From Caulobacter sp. (lineage in GTDB: Bacteria > Pseudomonadota > Alphaproteobacteria > Caulobacterales > Caulobacteraceae): a stretch of 64,000 bases of DNA. This document shows, piece after piece, positions 1 through 11,835 of this stretch. Below the pieces are notes generated by a model. The model made no database searches, was not told where the DNA came from, and saw nothing but the letters and a program-made list of their open reading frames with translations. Position 1 is the stretch's first letter; the number at the start of each line of letters is the position of its first letter. The position numbers were made by a program, and so were the translations under genes. The stretch spans positions 1 through 64,000 of the forward strand of contig JAUXVF010000010.1 of NCBI GenBank assembly GCA_030680355.1, written 5' to 3'.

Positions 1-372
1 TACACCGACGACGCGGCGGCCGACATCATCGCCAGCCTGGACGACCAGGGCTCCAACGCCAACGGCTGGTGGCGGCGCAACCCCGACGGCACCATCGATC
101 AATGGGGCGTTTACAACGGCAATTCGCCCCACCCCGGAATCTCCTTTCCGCTGGAGTTCCCGACCGCCTGCGAGAACGTCCAGATCACCGCCCTGGGCTA
201 TGGCGCGACCTCGACCGGCTCTGAAAGCACCACCGTCCACCTGGCCACCCTCGACGGCATCCCGACCACCGCCGGGTTCGCCGCCTGGTGCAGCTGGGAA
301 TCGAGCGGCAACGACCAGTTCAACGCCGCCGCCACCCTGTCCAAATTCCACTGGCGAGCCATCGGCCGCTAG
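1..372 (+). CDS. Phage tail-fibre-like protein, C-terminal part (5' end outside window)
   Basis: An open frame enters from the left edge and ends at TAG 370-372, giving 123 residues. It contains NGWWRRNPDGTIDQWG followed by a FPLEFPTAC-type strand. This is the pattern of the gp53-like C-terminal domain of phage tail fibres (NPDGTI.QWG ... FP.AFP.AC), a receptor-binding beta domain. No other phage gene lies to its right, so this is probably the edge of a prophage or a domesticated tail gene. The family is assigned from memory of the motif; the N-terminal part is not visible. Confidence 0.6.
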   Translation, partial: YTDDAAADIIASLDDQGSNANGWWRRNPDGTIDQWGVYNGNSPHPGISFPLEFPTACENVQITALGYGATSTGSESTTVHLATLDGIPTTAGFAAWCSWESSGNDQFNAAATLSKFHWRAIGR

Positions 373-733
373 GCTGGCCGGGGCGGCTCTCGGCGGGTTC
401 TCATGATGTTGCAGGAGGCCTCTTACAGGCCGTTTAGAGGGCGCTTCGCCACACCGCCGGTCAGCCGGCCACCGTCTGCCCGTTCGGCCCAGCTCCGGCG
501 CTACAGAAGTGCTCTAACTGGTCTTGTCCCGGACTCCAGATCGTCCTGTCGCGCTACACTGCACTGCATTAAGTTCGGGTAATGATATTACGCAAGTTTA
601 ATATCGTTTATCGATAATTTTGTTGATTGGAGAACGCCGTTTGGCTAATTCAGATCGTGAGGACACAGGGTTTTCCGGTCCTTCGGCTGCGGCGAGGCCA
701 CGGTCGTGTTGCACTGCACAAACGGAGGGACAT
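373..733. other. Gene-free stretch with AT-rich segment
   Basis: No convincing gene is seen. The left half is GC-rich. Bases 566-645 are strikingly AT-rich for this genome and contain a perfect palindrome, GTAATGATATTAC, at 579-591. This segment is a plausible promoter or operator for the small peptide gene at 734. No terminator with a T-run was found after the tail-fibre gene. Confidence 0.4.
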
Positions 734-850
734 ATGTCCGCGCAAAAACTGACGAACCTGGTCGACAAGATCGCGATGACCGTGGTCAACGCCGCCCTGC
801 TGGCCGCCCTGCCGGTCGCCGCGGTGATGTTTTTCACCCACTCGGTCTGA
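734..850 (+). CDS. Small single-pass membrane peptide (38 aa)
   Basis: ATG at 734 is preceded by GGAGG at 723-727, a good ribosome binding site. The 38-residue product has a charged N-terminus (about 16 residues) and one hydrophobic segment (VVNAALLAALPVAAVMFF) before a short HSV tail. This suggests an inner-membrane peptide with the N-terminus in the cytoplasm. Longer frames starting further upstream are less likely because they lack such a site. Function unknown; no family recognised. Confidence 0.55.
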   Translation: MSAQKLTNLVDKIAMTVVNAALLAALPVAAVMFFTHSV

Positions 851-1016
851 TGGGGCCCCTTTTGTGGGAGCCCCGATCAGGGCATTCTCGCCGGCCGCGA
901 TGCGGCTCGCCTCTCCCAACCGATGCCGGGCGCATCTGTTCGGCGAGGCGAGCCCGGCCTGAAGGCGGCCGGCGGGATCCGGGCGGGGCCGGATCCAACA
1001 GACGGGGGACCGCGCC

Positions 1017-1547
1017 ATGCGCGCATTGGGGCCAGGCTCGGTATCGAGCTTCCTGAAATTCATTCTGGACGTGGCCTACTACGTCCTTCTGGTCAGTCTC
1101 GCGGGCCTGGCGATCATCTCGGTCGCCGGTCTGCTGCTGAGCTTCAACCCCGCCTTCCTGCGCAACCTCGACGTCTCCGGCGAGGCGGGCAAGATCGTCG
1201 CCAAGGGACCCGTTCTGGCCGCCACCCTGGCCTATTCGGTGTTCTACGTCGGCAGTCTACTGGCCATCATTGGGGGCCTTCGGCGCGTGTTCGCCACCCT
1301 GACCGGGGGCGACCCCTTTCATCCCGACAACATCCGCCGGCTGCGGTTCATCGGCTTTGTCCTGGCCGGCATGGAGCTCGCGCGCCACGCCTTCCAGGCC
1401 ATCCTGGGCCAGATGGGCGCGGGCGCCGAAAAGGGCGACGACGGCGTCAGCGTCACCGCCTGGTTCGCCGTACTGGTCATTTTTGTTCTGGCAGAAGTCT
1501 TCCGCGAAGGGGCGCGCCTGCGCCACGAAGCGGAATTGACGATCTAG
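1017..1547 (+). CDS. DUF2975 family membrane protein
   Basis: A 176-residue integral membrane protein with about four hydrophobic segments (near residues 15-42, 62-85, 112-128 and 147-163) and the loop GGDPFHPDNIRRLRFIG, typical of DUF2975. The gene is followed after 18 bases by a small XRE regulator, the usual partner of DUF2975 genes. No biochemical role is established for the family. Confidence 0.75.
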   Translation: MRALGPGSVSSFLKFILDVAYYVLLVSLAGLAIISVAGLLLSFNPAFLRNLDVSGEAGKIVAKGPVLAATLAYSVFYVGSLLAIIGGLRRVFATLTGGDPFHPDNIRRLRFIGFVLAGMELARHAFQAILGQMGAGAEKGDDGVSVTAWFAVLVIFVLAEVFREGARLRHEAELTI

Positions 1548-1565
1548 AGCCGCAGGAGCGTATTG

Positions 1566-1814
1566 GTGGCCATCCGCTGCACTCTGGACCGCATGCTGCA
1601 GGAACGGCGCATGTCCCTGACCGAACTGGCTGACCGGGTCGGGGTGACCATCGCCAACCTGTCGATCCTGAAAACCGGCAAGGCCCGGGCGATCCGCTTC
1701 TCGACGCTGGACGCCCTCTGCCGCGAACTGCAGTGCCAGCCCGGCGACATCGTCATCTTCGAACCCGGTCCGGGCCTGGAGATCGAGGCCGATGATGAGG
1801 CGGCAGACAGCTAG
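1566..1814 (+). CDS. Small XRE/YozG-like HTH transcriptional regulator
   Basis: 82 residues, mostly one helix-turn-helix domain: [20 protein letters not shown] is the HTH core, followed by [20 protein letters not shown] and CQPGDI. GTG at 1566 sits 7 bases after AGGAG (1554-1558) and gives the family-typical start (M)[11 protein letters not shown] at 1563 is an alternative. It is probably co-transcribed with the DUF2975 gene upstream and likely regulates that operon. Its stop overlaps the 3' end of convergent rph by 4 bases. Confidence 0.8.
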   Translation: MAIRCTLDRMLQERRMSLTELADRVGVTIANLSILKTGKARAIRFSTLDALCRELQCQPGDIVIFEPGPGLEIEADDEAADS

Positions 1815-2527
1815 ACCGCGATCGCGGCCCGCTGCAGGATGAACAGCTCGCCGATGCCCTTCTCCGCCAGGCCGTAGAGGGCCTCGAACTCGGCGCGGGT
1901 GAAGCCGCGCTTTTCGCCGGTCGCCTGGATTTCGACGATGTCGCCGTTGCCGGTCAGCACGAAGTTGGAATCGGCCTCGGCCGAGGAGTCTTCCTCATAG
2001 TCCAGATCCAGAACCGGCCGGTCGGAACAGACGCCGCAGGACACCGCCGCGACCTGGTCGAGGATCGGATCGGCCTTCAGGACGCCCTCCTCCATCAGGT
2101 AGCGGGTGGCCAGACGAAGGGCGACCCAGGCGCCGGTGATGGCCGCCGTGCGGGTGCCGCCGTCGGCCTGGATGACGTCGCAGTCGATCTGGATCTGACG
2201 CTCGCCCAGCACCTTCATATCGACCACGGCCCGCAGGGAGCGGCCGATCAGCCGCTGGATCTCCTGGGTGCGGCCCGACTGTTTGCCCTGGGCGGCCTCA
2301 CGGCGGCCGCGGGTGTGGGTGGCGCGGGGCAGCATGCCGTACTCGGCCGTGACCCAGCCCTGGCCCTTGCCGCGCATCCAGCCGGGCACGCCGTCATCGA
2401 CGCTGGCGGTGACCAGCACCTTGGTGTGGCCAAAGCTGATCAGGCAGGAGCCTTCGGCATAGCGATTGACGCCGGTTTCCAGGGTGACGGCGCGGAGCTC
2501 GTCGGGCGCACGTTCGGAAGGACGCAT
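1811..2527 (-). CDS. rph: Ribonuclease PH
   Basis: 238 residues, full family length. RNase PH is a phosphorolytic 3'-5' exoribonuclease that trims tRNA 3' ends. Landmarks are [11 protein letters not shown] at the N-terminus, the phosphate-binding segment [20 protein letters not shown], the [21 protein letters not shown] signature and [13 protein letters not shown] with catalytic acidic residues. It is divergent from hrcA (95-base gap). The rph/hrcA/grpE order is typical of Alphaproteobacteria. Confidence 0.95.
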   Translation of the reverse strand: MRPSERAPDELRAVTLETGVNRYAEGSCLISFGHTKVLVTASVDDGVPGWMRGKGQGWVTAEYGMLPRATHTRGRREAAQGKQSGRTQEIQRLIGRSLRAVVDMKVLGERQIQIDCDVIQADGGTRTAAITGAWVALRLATRYLMEEGVLKADPILDQVAAVSCGVCSDRPVLDLDYEEDSSAEADSNFVLTGNGDIVEIQATGEKRGFTRAEFEALYGLAEKGIGELFILQRAAIAV

Positions 2528-2622
2528 GGTGTAGTTCCTGGGAAAGGCGCATGGCTTGCGCGCGGGCAGGCGCCGCTTATCCTATCCTCTGACAGGTCGT
2601 CCACCGACCTTGGCCCGATGTC

Positions 2623-3699
2623 ATGACCCCGATCTTCACCAGCGGCGCTACCCGCACCCCGAGTTTGACCGACCTGGATGGCCGCGCCCGCGACATCTTC
2701 AGGCGGATCGTGGAGAGCTATCTGGAGACCGGCGAGCCGGTCGGATCGCGCACCCTGTCGCGCGGCGGAGTGCAACTGTCCCCGGCATCGATCCGCAACA
2801 GCATGCAGGACCTGGCCGTGCTGGGCCTGCTCGATTCGCCGCACAGCAGCGCCGGCCGGATGCCGACCCACGCCGGCCTGCGGCTGTTCGTCGACGGCCT
2901 GCTCGAGGTCGGCGACGTCGGCGAGAGCGAGCGCAAGGAGATCGACGCCCGCCTGTCGGCCCACGGCCGCAACTTCGACGAGGCGCTCAACGAGGCCAGT
3001 TCGATCCTGTCGGGCCTGGCTGGCGGGGCCGGCATGGTGGTCAGCCCGATCCGCGAGGCCGGGGTCAAACATGTCGAGTTCGTCGCCCTCGGCCCTGACC
3101 AGGCCCTGGCGATCATGGTTTTCGAGGATGGCCAGGTCGAGAACCGGCTGATGCGGCTGTCGCCGGGCCTGACGCCGTCGGCCCTGCAGGAGGCGTCCAA
3201 CTTCCTGGCCGCCCGCCTGCGCGGCCGCACCCTGGTCCAGGCCCAGGCCGAGATCCGCAGCGAGCTGGAGAAGGCCCGCAACGAGCTCGACCAGACCGCC
3301 GCACGCCTGGTCGAGGACGGCCTGGCCGCCTGGGGCGGCGGCGACGCGGCCGAGCGGGCCCTGATCGTGCGGGGCCGCGCCAACCTGCTCAACGACCCGT
3401 CGGCGGCCGTCGATCTGGCCCGGGTGCAGCGGCTTTTCGACGACCTCGAACAGAAGGAACAGCTGATCGGGCTTCTCGACGGGGTTCGCGACGCCCAGGG
3501 CGTGCGCATTTTCATCGGCGCAGAAACACGTCTTTTCTCGCTTTCGGGTTCCGCCGTGATCGCGGCGCCCTATATGACGGGGCAACAGAAGGTGCTGGGC
3601 GCGATCGGCGTGATCGGGCCGGCCCGCCTCAACTACGCCCGGGTGATCCCGCTGGTGGATTACACCGCCAAGGTTCTTGGGCGCATGCTGGACGGATGA
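2623..3699 (+). CDS. hrcA: Heat-inducible transcription repressor HrcA
   Basis: 358 residues. An N-terminal winged helix ([20 protein letters not shown], then [19 protein letters not shown]) is followed by the GAF-like dimerisation domain. HrcA represses chaperone operons by binding CIRCE elements and depends on GroEL for folding. No CIRCE (TTAGCACTC-N9-GAGTGCTAA) is visible upstream, so this gene is probably not self-repressed through that site. grpE follows after 7 bases, forming an hrcA-grpE operon. Confidence 0.95.
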   Translation: MTPIFTSGATRTPSLTDLDGRARDIFRRIVESYLETGEPVGSRTLSRGGVQLSPASIRNSMQDLAVLGLLDSPHSSAGRMPTHAGLRLFVDGLLEVGDVGESERKEIDARLSAHGRNFDEALNEASSILSGLAGGAGMVVSPIREAGVKHVEFVALGPDQALAIMVFEDGQVENRLMRLSPGLTPSALQEASNFLAARLRGRTLVQAQAEIRSELEKARNELDQTAARLVEDGLAAWGGGDAAERALIVRGRANLLNDPSAAVDLARVQRLFDDLEQKEQLIGLLDGVRDAQGVRIFIGAETRLFSLSGSAVIAAPYMTGQQKVLGAIGVIGPARLNYARVIPLVDYTAKVLGRMLDG

Positions 3700-3706
3700 G
3701 ACGCGT

Positions 3707-4330
3707 ATGACCGACGAAAACGCCCCGATCGACGGCGAAGAGTTCGACATCGAAACCGCGGAGGAAGCGGCGGCCGACGACGCCGAGGCCATGAAGGTCG
3801 AGATCGCGGCGCTGAAGGACCAGATCCTTCGCTATGCGGCCGAGGCCGACAATGTCCGCCGCCGGGCCGAGCGCGACGTCAATGACGCCCGCGCCTACGC
3901 CATCCAGAAGTTCGCCCGCGACCTGTTCGCCGTGGCCGACCACCTGGCGGCCGCCACGACCCATGCGCCGCGCGGCTCCGACGACCAGGTCGTGAAGAAC
4001 TTCGTCATCGGCGTGGAGATGACCGAGAAGGAACTGAGCTCGGCCTTCGAACGCAACGGTCTGAAGAAGATCCAGCCCCTGAAGGGCGGCAAGTTCGACC
4101 CCCACCTGCACCAGGCGATGATGGAACAGCCGGGCGACGACGTCGCGCCGGGCGCGGTGATCCAGACCATGCAGGCCGGCTATGAGCTGTTCGGCCGCGT
4201 CGTGCGGCCGGCCATGGTCATCGTGGCGTCAAAAGCGGCGCCGACCGAGGCCGCCGCCGGCCCCGCCGCCAACCCCTATACGGACGCCGAAGGCGAAAAC
4301 ACGGGCGGTTCGATCGACACCAAGGCCTGA
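3707..4330 (+). CDS. grpE: Nucleotide exchange factor GrpE
   Basis: 207 residues. It has an acidic N-terminus (DGEEFDIETAEEAAADDAEA), a long coiled-coil helix (KVEIAALKDQILRYAAEADN ending VRRRAERD) and the conserved beta domain FDPHLHQAMM ... GAVIQTMQAGYEL..RVVRPAMVIV. GrpE drives ADP release from DnaK. ATG 3707 starts MTDENAP; an in-frame upstream start inside hrcA is less likely. It is the second gene of the hrcA operon. Confidence 0.95.
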   Translation: MTDENAPIDGEEFDIETAEEAAADDAEAMKVEIAALKDQILRYAAEADNVRRRAERDVNDARAYAIQKFARDLFAVADHLAAATTHAPRGSDDQVVKNFVIGVEMTEKELSSAFERNGLKKIQPLKGGKFDPHLHQAMMEQPGDDVAPGAVIQTMQAGYELFGRVVRPAMVIVASKAAPTEAAAGPAANPYTDAEGENTGGSIDTKA

Positions 4331-4481
4331 TCCACGGCCGACAGATGCAAGAAGGCGGCGCTGAAGGCCCGCGCCCCCTTCCGCAAGCCGCTGTTTCCGC
4401 TAATGTCCGTAGTCCCTTTTTCAGGCGAACCAGCGGGGGCCCTGCGATTCGCCGCCAGACTTCCGGACTTCGGACGAAGAC

Positions 4482-5600
4482 ATGAAGCTTACCATCGAGC
4501 GGGCGGCGCTGCTGAAGGCTCTTGGCCACGTGCAGAGCGTCGTTGAACGGCGCAACACCATTCCGATCCTGTCCAACGTCCTGCTGACGGCGGAGAACGA
4601 ACGGATCGGCTTTTCGGCGACCGACCTGGACATGGAAATCATCGATGTGGGCCAGGCCCAGGTTGATGTGCCCGGCCAGATCACGGCCCCGGCCCACACC
4701 CTCTATGAGATCGTGCGCAAACTGCCCGAGGGCGCCGACGTCTCCCTGACCCTGTCGGGCGAGGACCCCCGCCTGCAGGTCGCCGCCGGCCGCTCGAAGT
4801 TCAACCTGCCGGTGCTGCCGGCCGGCGACTTCCCGGTGATGAGCTCCGACGGCCTGTCGGCCCGTATTCCGATCGACACCAACGATCTGATGCGGCTGAT
4901 CGACAAGACGAGGTTCGCCATCTCCACCGAGGAGACGCGCTACTATCTGAACGGCCTCTATGTGCACACGGTGGTCGAGAACGGCGAGGCGCGGCTGCGC
5001 TGCGTGGCCACCGACGGCCACCGCCTGGCCCTGGCCGAGATGCCGGCGCCCGAGGGCGCGGCCGGCCAGCCGGGCGTCATCGTGCCGCGCAAGACCATCA
5101 ACGAGGTCCGCCGCCTGCTCGAAGACGCCGGCGAATCGGTCGACTTCCAGGTCAGCGCCCAGAAGGTCCGTTTCGAGTTCGGCCAGGCCGCCCTGACCTC
5201 CAAGGTCATCGACGGCTCCTTCCCCGACTACGGCCGGGTGATCCCGCGCGACAACGCCAAGATCATGATGGTCGACAACGCCCTGTTCGCCCAGGCGGTG
5301 GACCGGGTGGCGACCATCTCGGCGGAAAAGAGCCGCTCGGTGAAACTGGCCATCGAGCCGGGCAAGGTCACCCTGACCGTGCGCAACATGGAAGCCGGCC
5401 AGGCCGTGGAAGAGGTCGAGGTCGACTACGACGGCGACGCCTTCGAGATCGGCTTCAACGCCCGCTACCTGCTCGACGTCACCGGCCAGATCGCCGGCGA
5501 GACCGCCGAATTCCGCTTCGCCGACCCGGCGAGCCCGACGCTGGTGCTCGACCCGACCGACGCCGGGGTGAAGTACGTGCTGATGCCGCTGCGGGTTTAG
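4482..5600 (+). CDS. dnaN: DNA polymerase III subunit beta (sliding clamp)
   Basis: 372 residues, matching the family. The N-terminus MKLTIERAALLKALGHVQ, the segment VVERRNTIPILSNVLL and the C-terminal YVLMPLRV are classic. The dimeric ring tethers Pol III and other partners to DNA. In Caulobacterales dnaN lies close to recF-gyrB; here a HipA-like/HIRAN pair on the opposite strand separates them. Confidence 0.97.
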   Translation: MKLTIERAALLKALGHVQSVVERRNTIPILSNVLLTAENERIGFSATDLDMEIIDVGQAQVDVPGQITAPAHTLYEIVRKLPEGADVSLTLSGEDPRLQVAAGRSKFNLPVLPAGDFPVMSSDGLSARIPIDTNDLMRLIDKTRFAISTEETRYYLNGLYVHTVVENGEARLRCVATDGHRLALAEMPAPEGAAGQPGVIVPRKTINEVRRLLEDAGESVDFQVSAQKVRFEFGQAALTSKVIDGSFPDYGRVIPRDNAKIMMVDNALFAQAVDRVATISAEKSRSVKLAIEPGKVTLTVRNMEAGQAVEEVEVDYDGDAFEIGFNARYLLDVTGQIAGETAEFRFADPASPTLVLDPTDAGVKYVLMPLRV

Positions 5601-5611
5601 GGACGGCCCGA

Positions 5612-6367
5612 CTAAGCTGCCTGCATGCGTTGGAGCGGCCGCACTCGGACAAACGCAAAGGCTCTCGGCCTTTCATCCGTTCCGTTCAACCTAAGCAACC
5701 AAGCTGACACGGCACGCTCGTTCAGCCACGTTCCAATGGTGGGTGCTTGAAACCGATTCACATGACCAATGAGACCACCGTCGGCCTCAACCCGGACAGC
5801 GTTTGCATCGTGCTCGTTCGTCGGATCGGGAACCAAGATGAGCGGCTGGCCCTGAACTAGCCGTTCACGACAGCTGGTGTTGTGACGATGACCGGCAATC
5901 TCAAAGACGATATCGCGGCGAAGTTCGGCGGGGTCCAATGGGTCGACTAGCGAAAAACCATCGCTCGGCAGTCTCGCCTCTGTGATTCCCAAGAGCGAGA
6001 AGGGGCTCAAGTTTCGCGGGTCGCGCAGTCGAAAGTGTTCAAGGTATCGGGGAAAGTCAGACCTTTTGGCAGGCGGAAGACGCCTCATAAAGGCCTCCAA
6101 AACGCCGTCCTGAAAAACACTGCTGGCACCAGTTCGGTCGGTGAATGCGGGATAGCCCAGGTAGCCTGCGGCTCTAAGGTCGGCCTGACTGCGTCCGGCA
6201 TTCAGTTCCGCAAACTCGTCGCCGTCAAAATAGCGAAATTGCGCGCCTTCGGAGGCCTGCTTCAGCTCACCAATGGCCCACCGCACTCGGTCAACAACTT
6301 CATCGGGAGCTTGCCAAGCAAGAATCAAACGATCAGTCCGACCGGCCTCCTCGATCCAATGCTCCAT
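5612..6367 (-). CDS. HIRAN-domain protein, partner of the HipA-like kinase
   Basis: 251 residues. Residues about 150-248 form a HIRAN domain: FEIAGHRHNTSCRERL, ILVPDPTNEHDANAVRV, GGLIGHVNR. HIRAN domains in Rad5/HLTF bind DNA ends. Residues 20-150 resemble the small N-terminal subdomain of HipA (HipS-like: YLGYPAF ... FLLGITEARLPSDGF style), which is an inference. The start lies one base after the kinase stop (TGA-C-ATG), so the two are tightly coupled. By analogy with HipBST-type loci, in which the kinase is split from its N-terminal subdomain, this may be the antitoxin or substrate-guiding subunit. Base composition is lower in GC than in dnaN and recF. Confidence 0.75.
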   Translation of the reverse strand: MEHWIEEAGRTDRLILAWQAPDEVVDRVRWAIGELKQASEGAQFRYFDGDEFAELNAGRSQADLRAAGYLGYPAFTDRTGASSVFQDGVLEAFMRRLPPAKRSDFPRYLEHFRLRDPRNLSPFSLLGITEARLPSDGFSLVDPLDPAELRRDIVFEIAGHRHNTSCRERLVQGQPLILVPDPTNEHDANAVRVEADGGLIGHVNRFQAPTIGTWLNERAVSAWLLRLNGTDERPRAFAFVRVRPLQRMQAA

Positions 6368-6368
6368 G

Positions 6369-7316
6369 TCAGACTCCTATCGCGACGGCGATCGCATCCC
6401 GTCGCGCCTTCACCTGCCCTGCGACGAAGTCCGCGCGCGCCTGAGAAAATGCGATGGGAAAGTCAAAACGGGTACACCACTCTACGACCGTCTCGATCCG
6501 CGAATCAGGCAACTGAATCACGTTCTTCATGACCTGGCCAGACCCCCCAAAAACCAGAAGAAATTGGGCGCATAGATTAACGTGCCCGGCGCTTTGATCG
6601 CTGCCGGAAAGCCATCCGAAATGGTGTCTCCCTCGGGCTATGAAGTCGGCCAGCCTGGCCGGAGCCGTGAACTTGGCTAAGTCGGCATCACGAATCAGAA
6701 AGCCAAGGCTGGTTCCATTGTCAAATGCAGGCGCCAGGGAATAGGTCGCTTCGTCAGCATGCGATTTGTTGACCAAAAAGCCCCAGTTCTCGGAGTGTCT
6801 GTCGGTGTTACCGATTAGGGCGTCGAATGCGATTGTCTCAGCCCACCAACGTTGCCAATCAACGACCTTGTGTGATCGGGTAAGGAGAACATTGTCCCTA
6901 AGGCTACCTCGGCGTTCATCAACATGAATTCCCATTCCTTGGAATCGCTCGATGGCGTGGATGAACCGGGTCGGCGGATCCCAAGCGTGGCCGTAGAAAA
7001 ATTCGACCAAAACTCCGGCGCTCCGTTCGCTAGGATCATAGGCAAGAAAGGCGGGTGGAACCGGCACGCCGATATCGCGAGCCAATTCGTAGGCGATCAC
7101 CTCTGACCAAATCTGCTGGCCTTTGCTGCCGCTCGGTTCCTTGAAGACGTATCGGTGACCTCCGATCAAGAAGGGGTGTGGTGAGGGGTTTGGGCAGATG
7201 ACGAAGCGTTTTGGCTTTGCGCCCTGTGGTCCGAATGGAAAATCTTCATCCAAATCCCAACCGGCGATTGAGACCACATCGTTTGTGCTCTGAAGAAGAC
7301 GGGGGGCTACGGCCAT
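6369..7316 (-). CDS. HipA-homologous Ser/Thr kinase
   Basis: 315 residues. The kinase core is visible: HRYVFKEPSGSKGQQIWSEV (ATP-binding Lys region), the catalytic loop IGNTDRHSENWGFL (HxxN type with Asp) and the metal-binding segment PAFDNGTSLG. It lacks the N-terminal HipA subdomain and no HTH HipB gene is adjacent. The downstream HIRAN protein may supply the missing domain. HipA-like kinases phosphorylate translation factors such as GltX; the target here is unknown. The pair interrupts an otherwise conserved dnaN-recF-gyrB block and has lower GC, which suggests acquisition. Confidence 0.8.
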   Translation of the reverse strand: MAVAPRLLQSTNDVVSIAGWDLDEDFPFGPQGAKPKRFVICPNPSPHPFLIGGHRYVFKEPSGSKGQQIWSEVIAYELARDIGVPVPPAFLAYDPSERSAGVLVEFFYGHAWDPPTRFIHAIERFQGMGIHVDERRGSLRDNVLLTRSHKVVDWQRWWAETIAFDALIGNTDRHSENWGFLVNKSHADEATYSLAPAFDNGTSLGFLIRDADLAKFTAPARLADFIARGRHHFGWLSGSDQSAGHVNLCAQFLLVFGGSGQVMKNVIQLPDSRIETVVEWCTRFDFPIAFSQARADFVAGQVKARRDAIAVAIGV

Positions 7317-7912
7317 AGCGACAGTTTAGATGGTGAACCCGGAGATTGCGAAACCTGAAGATTGGCCAAATGGCCGGAGGCCGACCCATTCGATCATCAT
7401 TCATCGCTACATGTCGCTCTGCCCCCCACTCCTTGTCGACCGCGGCCCCACGGGGGAAATTTCGCCAACGGTCTGAACGCTGAGCCGATGGCCGAGCGAG
7501 CCGCGCCTCTTGGCCGCGCAGGGCGGCGGGTGCAGAAGCCGGCCAGGCAATCTCCGCCAAAGCGAGACTCGCGAGACCTATAATCGCGGGACAAGGCAAG
7601 ACAATCTCGGGACAGTCGCCCCTCGGGAAACAGCGTTGAAACGCCCTGTCGAGAGCCGCCCCAGGCGTCCGGCCTTGATCGCGCCCGGCCTTCCGGAACC
7701 CCGATAGAATCGTGTAAGACGCTGAAAAACCTTATGTTGTCCTCGTCAGGTCCCCGCCGGTCAGGACGGGGCTAGACTCGGAGAATGATCGCCGCTCCGA
7801 TCCCGCCCGCCCCTCCCCTTCAGACCGGTTTTCCGCGGCAGGCGAGACTCCGCGCCCGCCGCGCCGGACGCACGCGTTTCTTGCCGGCCCGACGCAGGCT
7901 AAACCGAACCCG
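7317..7912. other. Intergenic region upstream of recF and the kinase gene
   Basis: About 600 bases with no convincing gene on either strand. The frames seen here lack ribosome binding sites and family features. The stretch presumably holds the divergent promoters for the HipA-like operon (left) and recF-gyrB (right). No clear palindromic operator was found by eye. Confidence 0.4.
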
Positions 7913-9058
7913 ATGCGTTCCGTCCTGACCGCCCTGACCCTGACCGACTTCCGCTCCTATGCGCGGGCGGAGCTGCGCGTGGAGGGGCGGACGGCGTTTC
8001 TGTTCGGGCCGAACGGCGCAGGCAAGACCAACCTGCTCGAAGCCATCAGCCTGCTGTCGCCGGGGCGGGGCCTGCGCGGCTCGGGCCTGGCGGAAGTCGG
8101 GCGGCGGATGCCGGGCGAGGCGGTCGGCCGCGCCTGGGCCGTCTCGGCGCTGATCGACGGCGGCGAGGATCCGGTCCAGCTGGGCACCGGCGTCGACCAG
8201 CCGGGCTCGGCGCGGCGCATCGTGCGGCTGGAGGGCGAGGCCGTGCCGCCCGGACGCATGGCCGACCATATCCGCCCGATCTGGCTGACCCCGGCCCAGG
8301 ACCGGCTGTTCCTCGAAGCCGCCAGCGAGCGGCGGCGGTTCTTCGACCGGCTGGTGTTCGCCGCCGAGCCGGCCCACGCCGCCCATGCCGGGGCCTATGA
8401 CAAGGCCCTGCGCGAGCGGATGCGGCTGCTCAATGACGAGACCGCCCGGCCCGACCCCGTCTGGCTGACGGCCCTGGAGGCGCGGATGGCGCAGGCCGGG
8501 GCCCTGATGGCGCAGGCCCGCGCCCGGACGCTGGCGGCCCTCCAGACCGAGATCGACGGCCGGGGCGAGCGGCCCTTCCCCCAGGCCCTGTTGCGGCTGA
8601 CCGGAGAGTGGGAATCCCTGGCCGCCGAGGGTGTTTCCGCGGCCGATATCGAGACCCGCCTGGCCGCGGCCCTGGCGGCGGCCAGAAGCCGCGACGCCGC
8701 CGCTGGACGCGCTCTGACCGGCCCCCATCGCGGCGATCTGGCGGTCATTCATGCCGAAAAGGACCGTCCGGCGGCGGAATGTTCGACCGGAGAGCAGAAG
8801 GCCTTGATTTTGAACCTGGTTCTGGCCCAGGCGGCGCGACTTTCTGCTGCAGAATCAGCGCCGTCTCCTGTATTGTTGCTGGATGAAGTCGCCGCGCATC
8901 TCGACCCACTCCGTCGGGCCGCGCTGGCCGACGAAATCGCGGCGCTCGGCCTTCAGGCGTTTCTGACGGGAACCGACGAGTCGCTATTCGACCCCTTCAA
9001 GGGTCGGGCCCTGGGCATTCGCGTGGAAGCCTCTGGCCTGACCGTTCTGGACGACTGA
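7913..9058 (+). CDS. recF: DNA replication/repair protein RecF
   Basis: 381 residues. SMC-like ATPase of the RecFOR pathway that helps load RecA at gaps. Walker A is [15 protein letters not shown], the ABC signature is [18 protein letters not shown], and Walker B is [13 protein letters not shown]. The N-terminus [12 protein letters not shown] is family-typical. The stop is immediately followed by the gyrB ATG with no gap, indicating an operon. Confidence 0.96.
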   Translation: MRSVLTALTLTDFRSYARAELRVEGRTAFLFGPNGAGKTNLLEAISLLSPGRGLRGSGLAEVGRRMPGEAVGRAWAVSALIDGGEDPVQLGTGVDQPGSARRIVRLEGEAVPPGRMADHIRPIWLTPAQDRLFLEAASERRRFFDRLVFAAEPAHAAHAGAYDKALRERMRLLNDETARPDPVWLTALEARMAQAGALMAQARARTLAALQTEIDGRGERPFPQALLRLTGEWESLAAEGVSAADIETRLAAALAAARSRDAAAGRALTGPHRGDLAVIHAEKDRPAAECSTGEQKALILNLVLAQAARLSAAESAPSPVLLLDEVAAHLDPLRRAALADEIAALGLQAFLTGTDESLFDPFKGRALGIRVEASGLTVLDD

Positions 9059-11772
<2,714 letters not shown>

Positions 11773-11835
11773 GGCGTTGGTCCTTCCATCAACGGGCAGC
11801 ACACACCCGCTGGAAGATCCTTGCCTTGAGGCGGA

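Noticed and set aside
2528..2622. CIRCE operator upstream of hrcA
   Set aside because: No TTAGCACTC-N9-GAGTGCTAA-like sequence in the interval.
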